DNA of 64,000 nucleotides. Origin: Rostratula benghalensis. Its lineage: Eukaryota; Chordata; Aves; Charadriiformes; Rostratulidae. The stretch is taken from NCBI GenBank assembly GCA_013399305.1, contig VXAI01000009.1, positions 2,142,312-2,206,311 on the forward strand. Reading direction: 5' to 3'. Within the stretch, counting starts at the first letter, position 1. Every line of letters starts with the position of its first letter. The position numbers were made by a program, and so were the translations under genes. This document shows positions 49,056-60,983 of the stretch, one piece after another. Below the pieces are notes generated by a model, which searched no databases, had not been told where the DNA came from, and was given only the letters and a program-made list of their open reading frames with translations.

Positions 49056-52000
49056 GTGCTATTATTCCTATTGATGGTGGTGTTTCGTTTTTTTCCCCCC
49101 CTTGTACCCAACTGGTATTTCTCTTGTTGCACCTTGTGAGCTTTGCCTCACGTCTGTCATTGCGCACCTCTGTGGAGCATTGAGTCTGGCTTCTTGAGGT
49201 GCTGCAGGTGGCGGGAGCGGGTGGAGTGCTGCTCGGACCAATGTGCCAAGGAAGAAATGGTACTCCTGGAACTCCTTAAGTTCAACAAACAGGAGGGCTT
49301 CTCTAGGGTAATATTTTAAATGAGACTTATGATTTCCAAAGCAATTGTTATGTTTAAATTCTATTTTTAAAAAAATATGAAATGGGGTCTCAGCATTTCT
49401 GAAATTTTCCCTGAATTAAAAATAAGAATTTAATTTAAGAATTTAAATGCTTCTCACTCATATGTCTGAAAAATCTCAGTATTTTTTCAGCTTAGGTGCA
49501 CAATATTTTTATTCTAAGAGTGGTAAATGAGTTCAGGGCATCTTATTGCACCTTTTTTTTATTATTCTTTACCTCCTTACCATGGATATCTGCAGCTACC
49601 TCATGGAGCTAGGCTAGAGCTAGCCCTGGGACCAGAGTAGGATGGCTATGCCCCAAAAGAGCAGTGCTTGGCCAAAGTTCCCTTCCTTTGAGGCAAGACT
49701 AATTATTCCAGTTATCAGAGCTAATTAGCTGGATCCAATCTCATGTTAATATGGCCACAGAGTTTCTGGTGGCTGAGCCAGTATCTGTGTGGCAGCATGC
49801 TTGGGTGTGCACATGGCCTGTTTATAGGGAGCAGAGGTGTTTGTGAAACAAGGACACTGAAAGCCCTGTTAGAAGCAGTATGTGTCCTGCAGCAGGGATT
49901 CAGCTTTTTGGGCAAAGAGGTTGCTGCTCCTGCAAAGCACAATGGGGCTGAGGCTGGCCAGTGCTGTGTGGAGTGGTGCTTTCCCTCCCAAATTCCTGTC
50001 CCAGAGCCAGGAATTGCCTTTTCTTCCCCAGCAGGAGGCTGGGCCTTGTTCCTTCTCTTGTCTCTCCACCAGCAAGAGACATGGGTCCGCTACTCTACTT
50101 CTCACATCAGAGACATGTACGAGAAAACACACTGAGATGAAAGTGTTGGACTGTCTGCAAGGGGCTGGAGCTGAAGGGATGGGGTAGTCCGAGGCTGAAC
50201 CAGAAGCTGTAGGAGAAAGTTAGAGAGAGGGGGAAATGTAAAATCTTTGCTCAAGAGACTGCTCTTGCTCAGACAGACATTGATGCAAGTTTTACTGGTG
50301 TTTTCAGTGAACATCAGAAAAACCTTTTAGCTTTCTGAATTAACAGCTGGCTGTTCATCGTAAACTACTAGTTAGCAACTAATATTGACAGATGAATAAA
50401 AGTGAAAAAAATGTCTATTTTTAAGTCAATAACACTAATTTCCACACTGAATGCTTTGCTCTGGTTAGGGGAGGATCCTGAGGGCACGTTTATGTTCATG
50501 TTTCTGTCTAAGCATTGTGGTTTTGCCTGCAAGAGATTTTGTTCTCTTCTTGGCAAGAACGCACCAGTTTATTCAGCTTCAAGCAATTTTGTTGAGCTGC
50601 AGCACAGGTTTGACTGACTCTTCACTCCTGCAGTGTGGCTGTAAATCACTGTGAGATGCTACTGGAGGCACGTCAGCCATGCAGAGTGTGAGTTCTGCAG
50701 GGAGAGGAGTTACCTTTGATCAGCCCGGCTCTGAGATGGGAATATGTCTTCAGCTGGGAGGCCACAGCCGTGTGAGGGTGGAAGTTCAATTCCTGCCTTT
50801 CAGGGGGTTGCTGGTGTAGCTGGGTCACAAATGTTCAGCATTCGCTTGTTAAAAATTTTACTTGCTGCAGCGCTGTGTAATTTGGAGATTCCACTGGAGA
50901 TCCTAAATGTCCTGTTAATTTATGTAAGAGTGAACTCAGCGCTATTATATTAACTTCCAAATGAAAACATGAATGGAAACATGAACCCTTGAGATCAGCC
51001 AGAGTCAGATGGGCGGTAAAAAGACTACTTGATTTCTTCCAAGAGACTTTGTGAATTGGACTACATCTGGCACTGATGAGATGATCTAAGACCTTATTAT
51101 TTTTGCCAGTGAACTAAATAGTCAGTTTTAAAGAAATGGCTATCTAAAGAGGGCAAATTGCTTGGTAGTGATTGATACTTAAGTGAACTAACCACAAGTA
51201 ACGGTTTGACATGTTATCTTCTTGCATTTAGTAGGGGAAAGAAATAATGCCAAGTTCTCACATAAACTTCAACTCAGTTGCAATACTTTCTCACTGAAGA
51301 CTGCAGGCAGTGTTTTCATGTACTGGTTGTTTACTGTTTGTTTTCAAATAAACTCAGGTGTATTTATTGTGTTCTAGCAGGCAAGTAACATTACCATGAT
51401 GAGGCAGAACTCTTAATACTTGAAACAGAATCTTTCTAAGTTTTAAAATGTAATATGGGAAAAAGCTGGTTTTCCTTTTCTCTTCTCTGATTAGATGACC
51501 AGCGGAGCTGAAGATGTGCCCAGCAGGAATATTGTAGCTCCAGTCACATACCACTGTTACCCTCCCAGTTGTCTTTCAAACAACTGGTCTTTGACATGGA
51601 CCAGGAAAGATGATAAGGATGAGATATGGAAGTGTAAATTTTTATTTGTGTGAGGAAATTAGGACACATTAAAAGAATTTGACATTCAAATATATTTTTT
51701 TTCGACAAAACTCTGACCTTTTTTGGTGTATGAAAGCAGATGCTTTCTCCTTTGCTCCATCCCCACCTTCTCTCTGGGGTATGCAGCTCTTTGAATCTGC
51801 AACACTGTGCCATGTGCTTCTACAGGCAGTGTCTGAGCCCTAGCACTTAATACCTTACAATGATCGATCTACACATATCCTGTTACCAATTTCCACAAGA
51901 TGTGCATTCCGTAGTGATATGTTGTGTTTTTTTTTTAACTTGATATACAACCTATTGACTTTCTTCCAGGTAGGTTTTAATTAGGTTGTTTGATAGCCAG

Positions 52001-52829
52001 GACCATTTAGCTTCAAGTACTTGAGCAGACGATTGGATTCTGTAACAAATCCTATTTATTCTCTTCAACAACCGATTTAAATCTTTACTCTTTATATATC
52101 CAAGAGGTGTTTTTCTAAAAAGCAGTTGGTGGAAAGCACTATTAATGCTTACCAGGTGTGGAGCATGTGGTAAGGGCTTGGTTCTTTTAGACATCTGTAG
52201 ATGCTTAACATGACATATATCACAAATTAAAACATTGGTATTGGTCTTTATATTTTCAGCCTATCATTCTAGAGTGTCTGAAACAAATAAAAACAAGACA
52301 AGAAAACCTCGAAGTGGGAGAAGTTAGAGACCTATCTTATTTCTTGCTTGGCACTTGTGAAGACTTGTTTTCAACCAAGGAATTAACTGCCTGCTTTAAG
52401 GTCCCTTACATTTGTTCTTGGAATTTTCACGAGGAGTAATGTGCTTGAGTGATGGTGTTAAGCCAGTGGCTTGATATTGGTATCTGTGGTAGCGCATATT
52501 TTGCATTTTCTGCAGTCTTGAAAGCATACTGAGCTCGTGCAGGACTCCTATATACCCCTTCTGTGCTTGTCTGCAGGAGCTCAGAATGAAAGCAGACTTT
52601 TAGGAGCTGCAAGACAAGCATCTGAAGCTCATCAATCAAGTTTAGATATTTTAATATATGGGAAGAAAAATGATATTACAGTTTTGGGGAAAAGATTGGT
52701 GTTCAGCAAAGTATTTCTACTCTTTCAGAACAAAAGGAGTGGCTGTTTATTTTTCAGTTCTGTTTTTTTCCTGGAAGAGAAGTACTTTGTGCATAGGGCT
52801 CGCACTTGAGAGGAAACATTGTCATGATA
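49056..52829. other. Non-coding unique sequence
   Basis: No gene or transposon was recognised. Several overlapping frames of 60-130 codons at 49.7-50.2 kb lie on both strands and in different frames, which is what a locally stop-poor, GC-richer patch produces by chance. None shows a known domain. Confidence 0.6.
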
Positions 52830-52869
52830 ACTCATTAGTTCTTATCTATACTCATTAGTTCTTATCTAT
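52830..52869 (+). repeat. 20-bp perfect tandem duplication
   Basis: The unit ACTCATTAGTTCTTATCTAT occupies 52830-52849 and is repeated exactly at 52850-52869. Identity is complete, so the duplication is recent or maintained by slippage. It is likely polymorphic in copy number. Confidence 0.95.
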
Positions 52870-55017
52870 TATCAAACTACTGTACTTGATTTTACATGTG
52901 TAATGCCCTGCTCTTAATGTTGCAATGTATGGTTTAATTGGCCGAGAGAGCTGGAGTGCAGGAGTGAGGAGGCGTTAAGAATGTAGCTGTGTGAGTGCCT
53001 CTGTGCATGTGCAGGGAGCTCAAACAGAATTGGGGTGTTATCTTGCTGCTGCTGGAGTTTGCTAGAATTATTTGTTTATTTAGAAGCGTCCTGGAAGAGC
53101 AAACCCACTCCCTTGACACGAATGGCTGTGAGGTGGAGCCAGGCTTGGGATGGGGAAAGGTTTTGAAACCCCAATTTGACTTTGCTACTAATTTGTGCAA
53201 ACTGAGATGTGTTTGCTGCATCCCAGCACTGGCACCGCTCTGCCAAAGCTCCATAGTCACTCGGAACTGCCAATTGCTGTCTCAAGCACTGTAATAGTGG
53301 AGGGCTTTTTCTGGAGAAGTTTGCAAATGGGATGAAATGGCTGAGATGCCATTTCCCTTTGGAGCCAAGCAGCACAATGACATGTTTTACATACTGGATC
53401 ATGACTAAAGAGGGAGAGATGTCTCCCATTAATGAGCTTATAACAATACACTCTGTTTTAGCACAGGAAAATAATGAGAATTTGTGAGGATATAGTATTA
53501 ACAAAAGCATCAATATGAATTCCTTTTAATTAAAAAAATAAATAATCTATTTCTAAGTTGCCCCTAGTACCCCAGAAACTGCTTACTATGTTTTATAGTG
53601 TTTAATAAGAAGCAGTGGGCTTTCAAGTGCACTGCGAAGCAGAAACATTGCCTTACTTGTGTGTTATATGCAACAGTTTCAAATTCTAACTTGAGGGAAA
53701 ACACCCCAGGTAGCTCTGGAAAGCCAGAACTTTGTTCGGGGTTGCAGCTGGGAGGCATGTGAAGAAGTGGTACTATCTACACACAATATTATTCAATATC
53801 CAGTTATGGAAAGTCTACTAATCAGCTCTCAGATCACCCTCCAATGTTTCTGACTTGACCTGAGCACTTCTCTAGTCTATTCTTAGCTACCTTGTTTGGC
53901 TCCCTTCCTTGGCTCTACATTTCCAGTCACCCCTAATCTGTTGAGCCTCCTTTTTGGCTGGAGCATTTTTCATGCTCAGTTGTCACCTAAGGAGATCTGG
54001 GAAAGATTTCTAAAGTTTGCATCATAATTGCTGCTTTAAGATGCACCTTATATTTGTAACTGATGCTACCCCCTGTAGTCCTTTGTGCGTTTGTAGATGT
54101 AGAAGGACTATGCCTTGCAGGAACCTAGACGTGCAAAATGAGAACAGGATCCCAGGCAAGAGAGGTGGACACAGCTGCTGTGTCTTTGATCCTGGAAGAA
54201 ACATACTTGAGGTGCTCAAAACTGTCACGAATTCCTGAGGCAGACCTTCAGGGGGAAAAATAAAGGTGAGTTTAAAAACTGAGACACGTAGCAGATGACT
54301 GGCGCTCAAGGGTGGGACTTTGGGATGCCGAAATTCCATCTTGGGTGTCGGGCTGAAAAGCCCTTTTCCTGCATTCTGTTTGCAAAGCCTGGGAAGCATT
54401 CTGGGTGCATGAAGCATCAAATCTGCTGAGCTGACTGGTGGATGTTGTATATAGTGGACAAATCTTGCAGTGCTCTTGCACTTTCTTCAGGGGTCTTAGT
54501 GTTCGCCATGGCCTATTTATCCAGTCAGTGCTGCCATTTTATCTGATTGTTTTCTTCTGGTAAAGTGTTAAAAGAGGCTCAGGACAAATGGCTGTTTGTG
54601 CCGGGAGCAATGCAATGGATGGGGGAAACAAATCTATTTAGCCATTCCTGTACAGGCTAATGAGTTTGGCTAGATAATACTTTAGTTTTTAATTCAGATG
54701 TACTGTTATAAGCTGGTTCCCTGAGCACTGCTTGTACAAATTTTATCTGTCTTGGTAATAAAACAGACAGTAAAACGGGTGTTCTACTTGCTAAATTGCT
54801 ACAACTGCTGCTGTAACGACTGAATTGCAGCAGGTACAAACATGGTGCATGCTGGCATGGCTACCCAAGCTTTCTCTCTCAGGCACAGAGACAAGGTGCC
54901 AGAAAGCTGGTGGTTACACCTAGTTCTACAGTTTGTACATAAAGTACCAGATACCCTCTTGTTATCTAAAATAGCAGTACAATGATGTAATTAAAAGGAT
55001 TATTGAAATTTGGCAGT
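52870..55017. other. Non-coding unique sequence
   Basis: No gene was recognised. A possible untranslated or non-coding exon with a consensus donor (AAG then GTGAGT at 54263-54271) ends in this stretch. A weak acceptor-like CCCCCTGTAG lies at about 54069-54078. No coding frame reaches the donor, so any exon would be non-coding. Confidence 0.55.
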
Positions 55018-55055
55018 GAAATCATCCAGGTTGGAAAAGCTTTATTCATCCCTCT
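55018..55055 (-). mobile_element. Possible CR1 3'-end scrap, minus strand
   Basis: The plus-strand text AATCATCCAGGTTGGAAAAG resembles the reverse complement of the CR1 3' end. Only about 20 bases agree well and the flanks do not, so chance similarity is quite possible. Confidence 0.3.
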
Positions 55056-58000
55056 ATATGCATAATTTTAAATGGAATCTGGATTGTGCTGTACTTCTCA
55101 TGAATCTCGGAAATGTCATCCCCTTCCTTGATTAGCCTTTTGTGCTGTAAAAGCTCAACATTAGAAACAAATCAAGGTAAAGAGGACACAAGTCTGTCTT
55201 AATATAGGCAAACTGTTTAAATCAGTGTTCCTGCGAGCTGTGGATATTTTGACGGTTAATACTCCAGCCAGAGATGTCTACAGTCTTGCTGACAGCAGTA
55301 GGGTTGTAGAGAATTTCACAAAGTGCTGCTTGTTCTAAATTTTTTTTCTTTCTCCACGAAGGAAATAGTGAGGTGACTTAAATTAACTGATTTTGTGTGT
55401 GTGTGAAAGTTTAGTCTCTGAAAGATAATGTCTTGGTCATTATAGATCTATGCTGAAGTTGCCAAATTTTAATTCCAATTTAATTAAGTTTTTTTTTGGA
55501 AGAGGTGAGAGAAATGAGTCTTTGCTTGCAGCCATTCAGCAGTTTCAGCCTTTGGGTGGGAAGGGAAGCCCCGGGCTCTCTTCCTGGCCCAGCCTCTAAA
55601 TCTCTGTTTTTGCTTGGGAGTGATGGGAGGAGGATGCACCACGGTGGGACTCTCCCGTGAGGTGAGCACAAGGCCTGCTTTCCAGTGGAAAAAGCTGGCA
55701 GATGTCACATCTGGCAGTGATCTGGTAGTGGCTTCAAGAAGGGACAGCCCTGGCCCTCTGGACTGCTGCTCCTCTGGGCCACTTAAATACGTGGCCACTT
55801 GAAGATACCTCTACAAGTTTGCACAGAAGGTGAAATGGTGGGCATGCAGATGTCTGCAGGGGAGGGGAGGGCTCAGGGGAGTGAGGGGGCCATGGTCAGA
55901 GGAGGGGTCATGTCCAGCCATGCCAGTCCAGGGTGGTTGGTGGAGGGAGGAGTAGCCTCATGTCACCTTCCCATCTGAATGTACATGTCCCTTTCAATTG
56001 AATGAAAAATTAAATTAAACCTCATTTTTTTAATTGTTATTTCAGCAAGAGATGGAGGGGTATTTTTGTTGTTTATTTTTGTGGCTTGATACATAGCAAT
56101 TTCTCCCCTGCTCTCCCTCTTTCACTCACTTGATGAACTTACAAAGTAATTCTCTGTACATAAATACAAAGCATTTGCAGCTCCACTTGCTTTCAGATGG
56201 AGTGATTCACACCTCTGGAGTGTTTCCTACCTTTATTTTTTCTGCTAACTAAATCAGAGGGACATGTTTTCAAACTTTCTGTTACTTAACTTTTTTCCAG
56301 CTTTTTTTCCCATTTATCAGCTATTTTAGTCTGAATGTGGAAGAGGCAGGTATAACATCCTGTTTAAAGTACTTTCTGAACCAGATGAGAAATAAAGTTG
56401 AAAATTATTAAAATGAAGGACACATTGTATACCCAACTGCCAGGTCAAGGCCAGAGCTACTGGAAACTTTAACATAAATATTAATATAGCAGGCACTTTA
56501 ATTAGCTGTGCCCTTCAATCACTAGTTGTTTTGCCCCTTGGACTCCATCTTGAGCCTTCATAGAATAGGATGACCCCTGCTTGTCAAGTCAGATTTCATT
56601 CAATTTATCTAATTACTTTTGGGACCATTTTAATACATGCTCCACAGAGTGCTAAGATTGCCCAGCTTCCTGGACTAAATCTGTAATACAGGATGCAAAA
56701 TACACATCAGAGCTTCTTCTTAACATAAGCACAACCCACTTTAAGCTGCAGCTTTTATTAGCAAGTCCTCGCTTCCAATCAATGGAAACAGCTGGGAGCA
56801 ACCAAACTTCATTTTTCTTCTTTTAATGTTTTGCCTTTTTATTTCTGTCTCCCCCTTGCCAAGACTACTTTTGCTCCATAGTTAATGGAAGGAGAACTGG
56901 AAAAAAAAACCCTGTCTGAGCATGTATCACTGAAATGTAATGTTTAGGGAGGTGCTGGTACTGGTGCAAAAACACTTATTAGATGCGATCTTGCCACGTG
57001 GCAGCGATTGCCCAATGGGTAAGCTTCAGTCACAGTCTCACTGATGGTCTTTTCCAGTTTGTGGATGCCTCATTGCTGTCTAGTAACAGTGGTGTGCACT
57101 TCAACTTAAGAAAAATAACCTTATTTTTCCTTTACCTATCATGCAAATTCCTTGGTACTAGTCCACAGATCTCAAGCTCTCTGCAAATAATGTATTAAGA
57201 GTCTGATCTCATTAAAATTTAAATACTAGGACCTTATGCAACCATCAGATTTAAAACACCATTCTAAGATTTAGTCTTGGATGAAAGTTGATGGGTATAA
57301 TATGCTGAGCTGTACATCCAAACACCACTGACTTTAATATAGTTGACAGACCCACCTTTGTGGGTCTATTTTCTGATGTCCCTCCTTACACAAGGTTAGA
57401 GCAGTTCTTAAGATGGGGCCACTATGACAGCAGTAGTGGTAGGAAGTGAAAGGGAGAGGTGAAGATAGTGGAAAGGTAAATGAGCTGGATTCACAAGGGT
57501 TAAAATAAAAAAAAGTACACCTTGAGAGCAAAGGGTGATGTCTTGTGATATGCAACTTTTTCTTTTTAATCCAAAAGTTCTTGTTTCTAAAAATAACTAG
57601 TAGTGGAAGGAGAACAATTTGCTTGCTATGAGGGGAAACAGCGCAGCTGCTTAACAGGACATGGCAATTCTAAACAGTCCTAAGCAGGAGGGGAAGCAGA
57701 ACATGCTACTCAGCTGAAGTTCAAGGGCAATTTAGAGAGGCAAGAAATATCATCTGTTACTCCAAACAGAACATGGCTAAATTATAAACGATTATACCTG
57801 GAGTGTGTGAAAACAAATCCAATAGAGTTACTGGGACCTGGCTATAAGTAGTTGGGAGTTCATGGTTCATAGCTTTCATCCCAGATCCTTTTGTTTCACT
57901 TAATGTTTTAAATGATTCATGTGAAATCTGGGGCTTTCAGCTGCGTTGGATGGTATCCATTGAGATGCTGGGTTCGCTCGGACCAGTGAAATAACCGGTC

Positions 58001-58204
58001 ACTTCCTGCAAAGGTTTCTGCAACCTGTTACTGGCTTATGTAATTAGTAAGATTGGGTGTCTTCACATCTCTGGGTATCGTGATTGCAGCCCCATTACTT
58101 ACAGTAATTAAGAGGAAACAGCAATGTTTTAATATATTTATTGCTCCCTTCCTCTCCCAAGGTTTTTGCTTTTTTGCCTCCGCCCATTTCTCCCCACCCC
58201 AGTT
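55056..58204. other. Non-coding unique sequence
   Basis: No gene was recognised. The GC-richer part 55.55-55.97 kb contains the G-run block listed separately. The stretch 56.45-56.82 kb is AT-rich and repeat-free with many TTAAT/ATTTA words, a weak candidate for a conserved element. Confidence 0.6.
55859..55889 (+). other. G-quadruplex-type motif
   Basis: Five G-runs of three or more (55859-55862, 55864-55867, 55869-55871, 55876-55879, 55885-55889) are separated by loops of 1, 1, 4 and 5 bases. This satisfies the standard four-run, loop 1-7 pattern on the plus strand. The short first loops favour a stable parallel fold. Whether it forms or matters in the cell is unknown. Confidence 0.8.
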
Positions 58205-58225
58205 ACACACACACACACACACACA
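58205..58225. repeat. AC dinucleotide microsatellite
   Basis: About ten AC units, uninterrupted. Likely length-polymorphic. Confidence 0.95.
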
Positions 58226-58461
58226 TAGAACAGGGTCCAAATCTCTGAACCTATTTTCTTAACAGGGTATAGCTTTGGTAAGCTGTTGAATATGCAGAAA
58301 CTAAAGTTCAAATGGTACAATTTCCTACAAGTGAGGCACATGCATCTGCAACGCATATGAACCTTCATCTAAGAAACCTCTGGCAATAAAGCCAGTGCAC
58401 ACCTCTCTTAGGCATGGTATTACTTTTGGTTTCTTTTGACACTTTGTATTACTTTAATGCC
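58226..58461. other. Non-coding spacer between two microsatellites
   Basis: Short unique stretch with no gene, repeat or notable motif recognised. Confidence 0.6.
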
Positions 58462-58496
58462 TTTTTTTTTGTTTTGTTTTGTTTTGTTTTTTGTTT
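58462..58496. repeat. TTTTG pentanucleotide repeat
   Basis: A T9 run is followed by GTTTT units (three clean copies, then drifting). It lies about 240 bases from the AC microsatellite. Simple repeat. Confidence 0.9.
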
Positions 58497-59756
58497 TAAC
58501 TATGTAAGTGGAGTAGAAGAAACTGAGAGTAACATCAAGGGAGGAGTCTATAAAATGTCTTTAAGAGTCTTTCCAATTCTTAGTTATAGAGGATGTGTTT
58601 CTGCAGTGATGTTTCTGTTTTCATATTATGCTATTTAGGTTGGTTTTGTAAATATGATTATTTTTTTGTATGCATTCACTGAATAAAGACAAGTGCACTC
58701 TGTACACTGTATTAAGACTTGTCAATATTTGCTGAAGTAGTTCTAATATTACATTCTGCATTTGGACGGTCTCACGGGCCTTTCTAAGGGCAAAAAGGGG
58801 AGCAGGAGGGAAGGCATTATCATGTGCTCCCTACAGACATATTATTGGATAGATGGGTCATCTTTTCTTGAGCTGAAATTTCTTGATATTTAAAAGAACT
58901 AAGTAAAGTGGATAAAATGTTCCTTTAAATTAAAAGAGATAATGGTTTGCTAAAGGTCTGGTTAAGAAAAAAGTATATTTTCTATGGAAAAGTATTGGCT
59001 TTTTAAAAGTTCAGCAAGCTGAGAAGTTTGTTTTTTTTTGTTTGTTTTCTTTAAAAAACTTAGAAATATTGTCGCTTTGTTTTATGTGGTAGCTGAACTT
59101 CTGTGTTGCCCTCTATTCTTATCAGTGTCTCCTGTCTCCAAGTGGAAGGTTGTGTCAGCTCAGGTAACAGAAGGGAAGACCACAGAAAACAGTTGTCAAG
59201 GACTCCAGTACATGAAGGCTGAAGGGGACAAAGTACTATTTGAACTGATCACTGAGCAATGTTTCCACACCACATTTTTTTTAAGCTTGCAAGTGTTAAT
59301 TTTCAGCCTACCAGTGAGAATATTTTCTGAAAGATAGAAACTGCATGTCCAAATGTCCAGTGCTAGACTCATTTATGCACGTTTATGCTGCCAGAGCTGT
59401 GGTGAAACCCTTGGACCTTAGTCGGGTCTGATTCTTTCGCAGGAGTTGATCAGGCCCTTAATTAAAAGCTGTGAGCTTTTGCAGTGCTAGGGAGACCGGT
59501 TGCCTGTAAAGAGCTTGCAATTGTGTCACAAATGCATTCTGCACAGAAGCGAGCTTTGCCTTTACTTCAAAGCTGCAACTCAAACCATCAAATTCCAGGC
59601 ACAAAAAGTTTCCAAATTATCCCTCCTCCTTTGCCATTTTATGGAGTGCTCCTAATACGATGGAATGGGCACGGGGAAACTTGCCTGTGCCAACTTGAAC
59701 ACAAAGGTTCTGGCTGCCTTTCAGGCTGAAAATAGTAGGTGCTTACATTTTTTAAT

Positions 59757-60040
59757 CGCAGAATGAGCAAGAGCTCACGTACTCACGTATGGGCATCCAC
59801 ACAACACACGCGCGCTCTGATGTGTGAATGTGGGCCCGGGGCGTTTGCTGTTGACAGGAGGAACACATTCACCAGTGGCTGGCTGATTAAACAAAAGTAG
59901 GCTACAGCGTGGCAAACAAATTGTGCTCCGAGTTTCTGATCTATCAGCAGCCTTGCCAAAGTGCCAGCTAGCTGAAAAGGAGATTTCATTGTTTCTAATG
60001 AAACATGCTGTGCTTGCTTGTCCCGTGCGTGCTGTAGGAA
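59757..60040. promoter_or_regulatory. Densest CpG patch, candidate regulatory element
   Basis: CpGs come in rapid succession: AATCGCAG, TCACGTACTCACGTATG, ACACACGCGCGCTC (around 59806-59817), CCCGGGGCGTTTG (about 59837-59848), ACAGCGTGG, CTCCGAGTT and CCCGTGCGTGC (near 60024-60030). It is too short and not GC-rich enough throughout to be a classic CpG island. No repeat signature was seen. A distal enhancer or a minor promoter of a non-coding RNA would fit. This is inference. Confidence 0.35.
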
Positions 60041-60939
60041 GCAAATGCAACTGGACCCCTTTCATTTGCGCTGTTCCCCCTGCGCTGCTGCCACCGCCGC
60101 CTCCTCACACATTAAACTGCATTAGATGCTTTCCCAGCAGCTTTTTGTGTAGTTCAGTCTGTAAATGTGGGGAAGTTAACTGCCCTATCCTACAGATAAG
60201 ATACAGATGTGCTGATTTCTATGCAATTTGTGGTGACAGAAATGCTAATTTCTTGGGGAGAAATCTAAAATGAAGCACTGTGTCCTCTTAAGTAGCCTGT
60301 GTTACTGTCTTAAATTCCTTGCACGTGCAGACATAAATGTATGTACATGGGCTTAATGTTTTAGGATTCCTGAGTGGTATATAGTATATGAGAAGCATAC
60401 ATGCAATGTTGCCTAAATGCAAATGAGATGCTGGCACTTTACACTGCCACAATGTAAAGCTCCCTGCAAAGAGACCTGTTGTAGACCAAGACTTTCATGC
60501 TTAATGCAGTAGATAAGTATCACTTCAATTAACAAGATTTTCCTTTAACTGTGGAGTATATCAGGTATCATAGAAAAGGCATGATCAGATCTCCCTGCGG
60601 CCTCTGTACTCGGAGGACTCATTTCTAAACCCTGGTGACTCTAGATGTGGAAGCAGATAAGGACCACGAATGGTAGATGATTCCGGACCTTGCAAGCAGA
60701 GCCTATTCCTGTATGTGCTGAACAGCTGATACTTGGGGCAGGTAGGGGGTGATCAACAGTGACAAGAGAAGAATAGCAAGAACATTCAGAGGTTTAGAAA
60801 CCATGATCTGTGTGGAAAGCCTGGCAGAAATGATCGACTTTCAGGTAGATCTAACATGATTCAGTTGCAGAGGGGAAGGACCAGCATATGTTCATATCTG
60901 CTGCAGCAGTGTGGGTGAAGCACAGCAAGGGATTAATGC

Positions 60940-60983
60940 ACTAGACATTAAAGCTTAGACTAGACATTATGTACTAGACATTA
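60940..60983 (+). repeat. Three copies of an 11-mer
   Basis: ACTAGACATTA occurs at 60940-60950, 60959-60969 and 60973-60983, with spacers of 8 and 3 bases. The spacing is irregular, so this is not a simple tandem array. It may be repeated local duplication or clustered binding sites. Confidence 0.9.

Noticed and set aside
49721..50187. Stack of overlapping frames on both strands
   Set aside because: A stop-poor GC-richer patch gives open frames in several phases at once. None resembles a protein.
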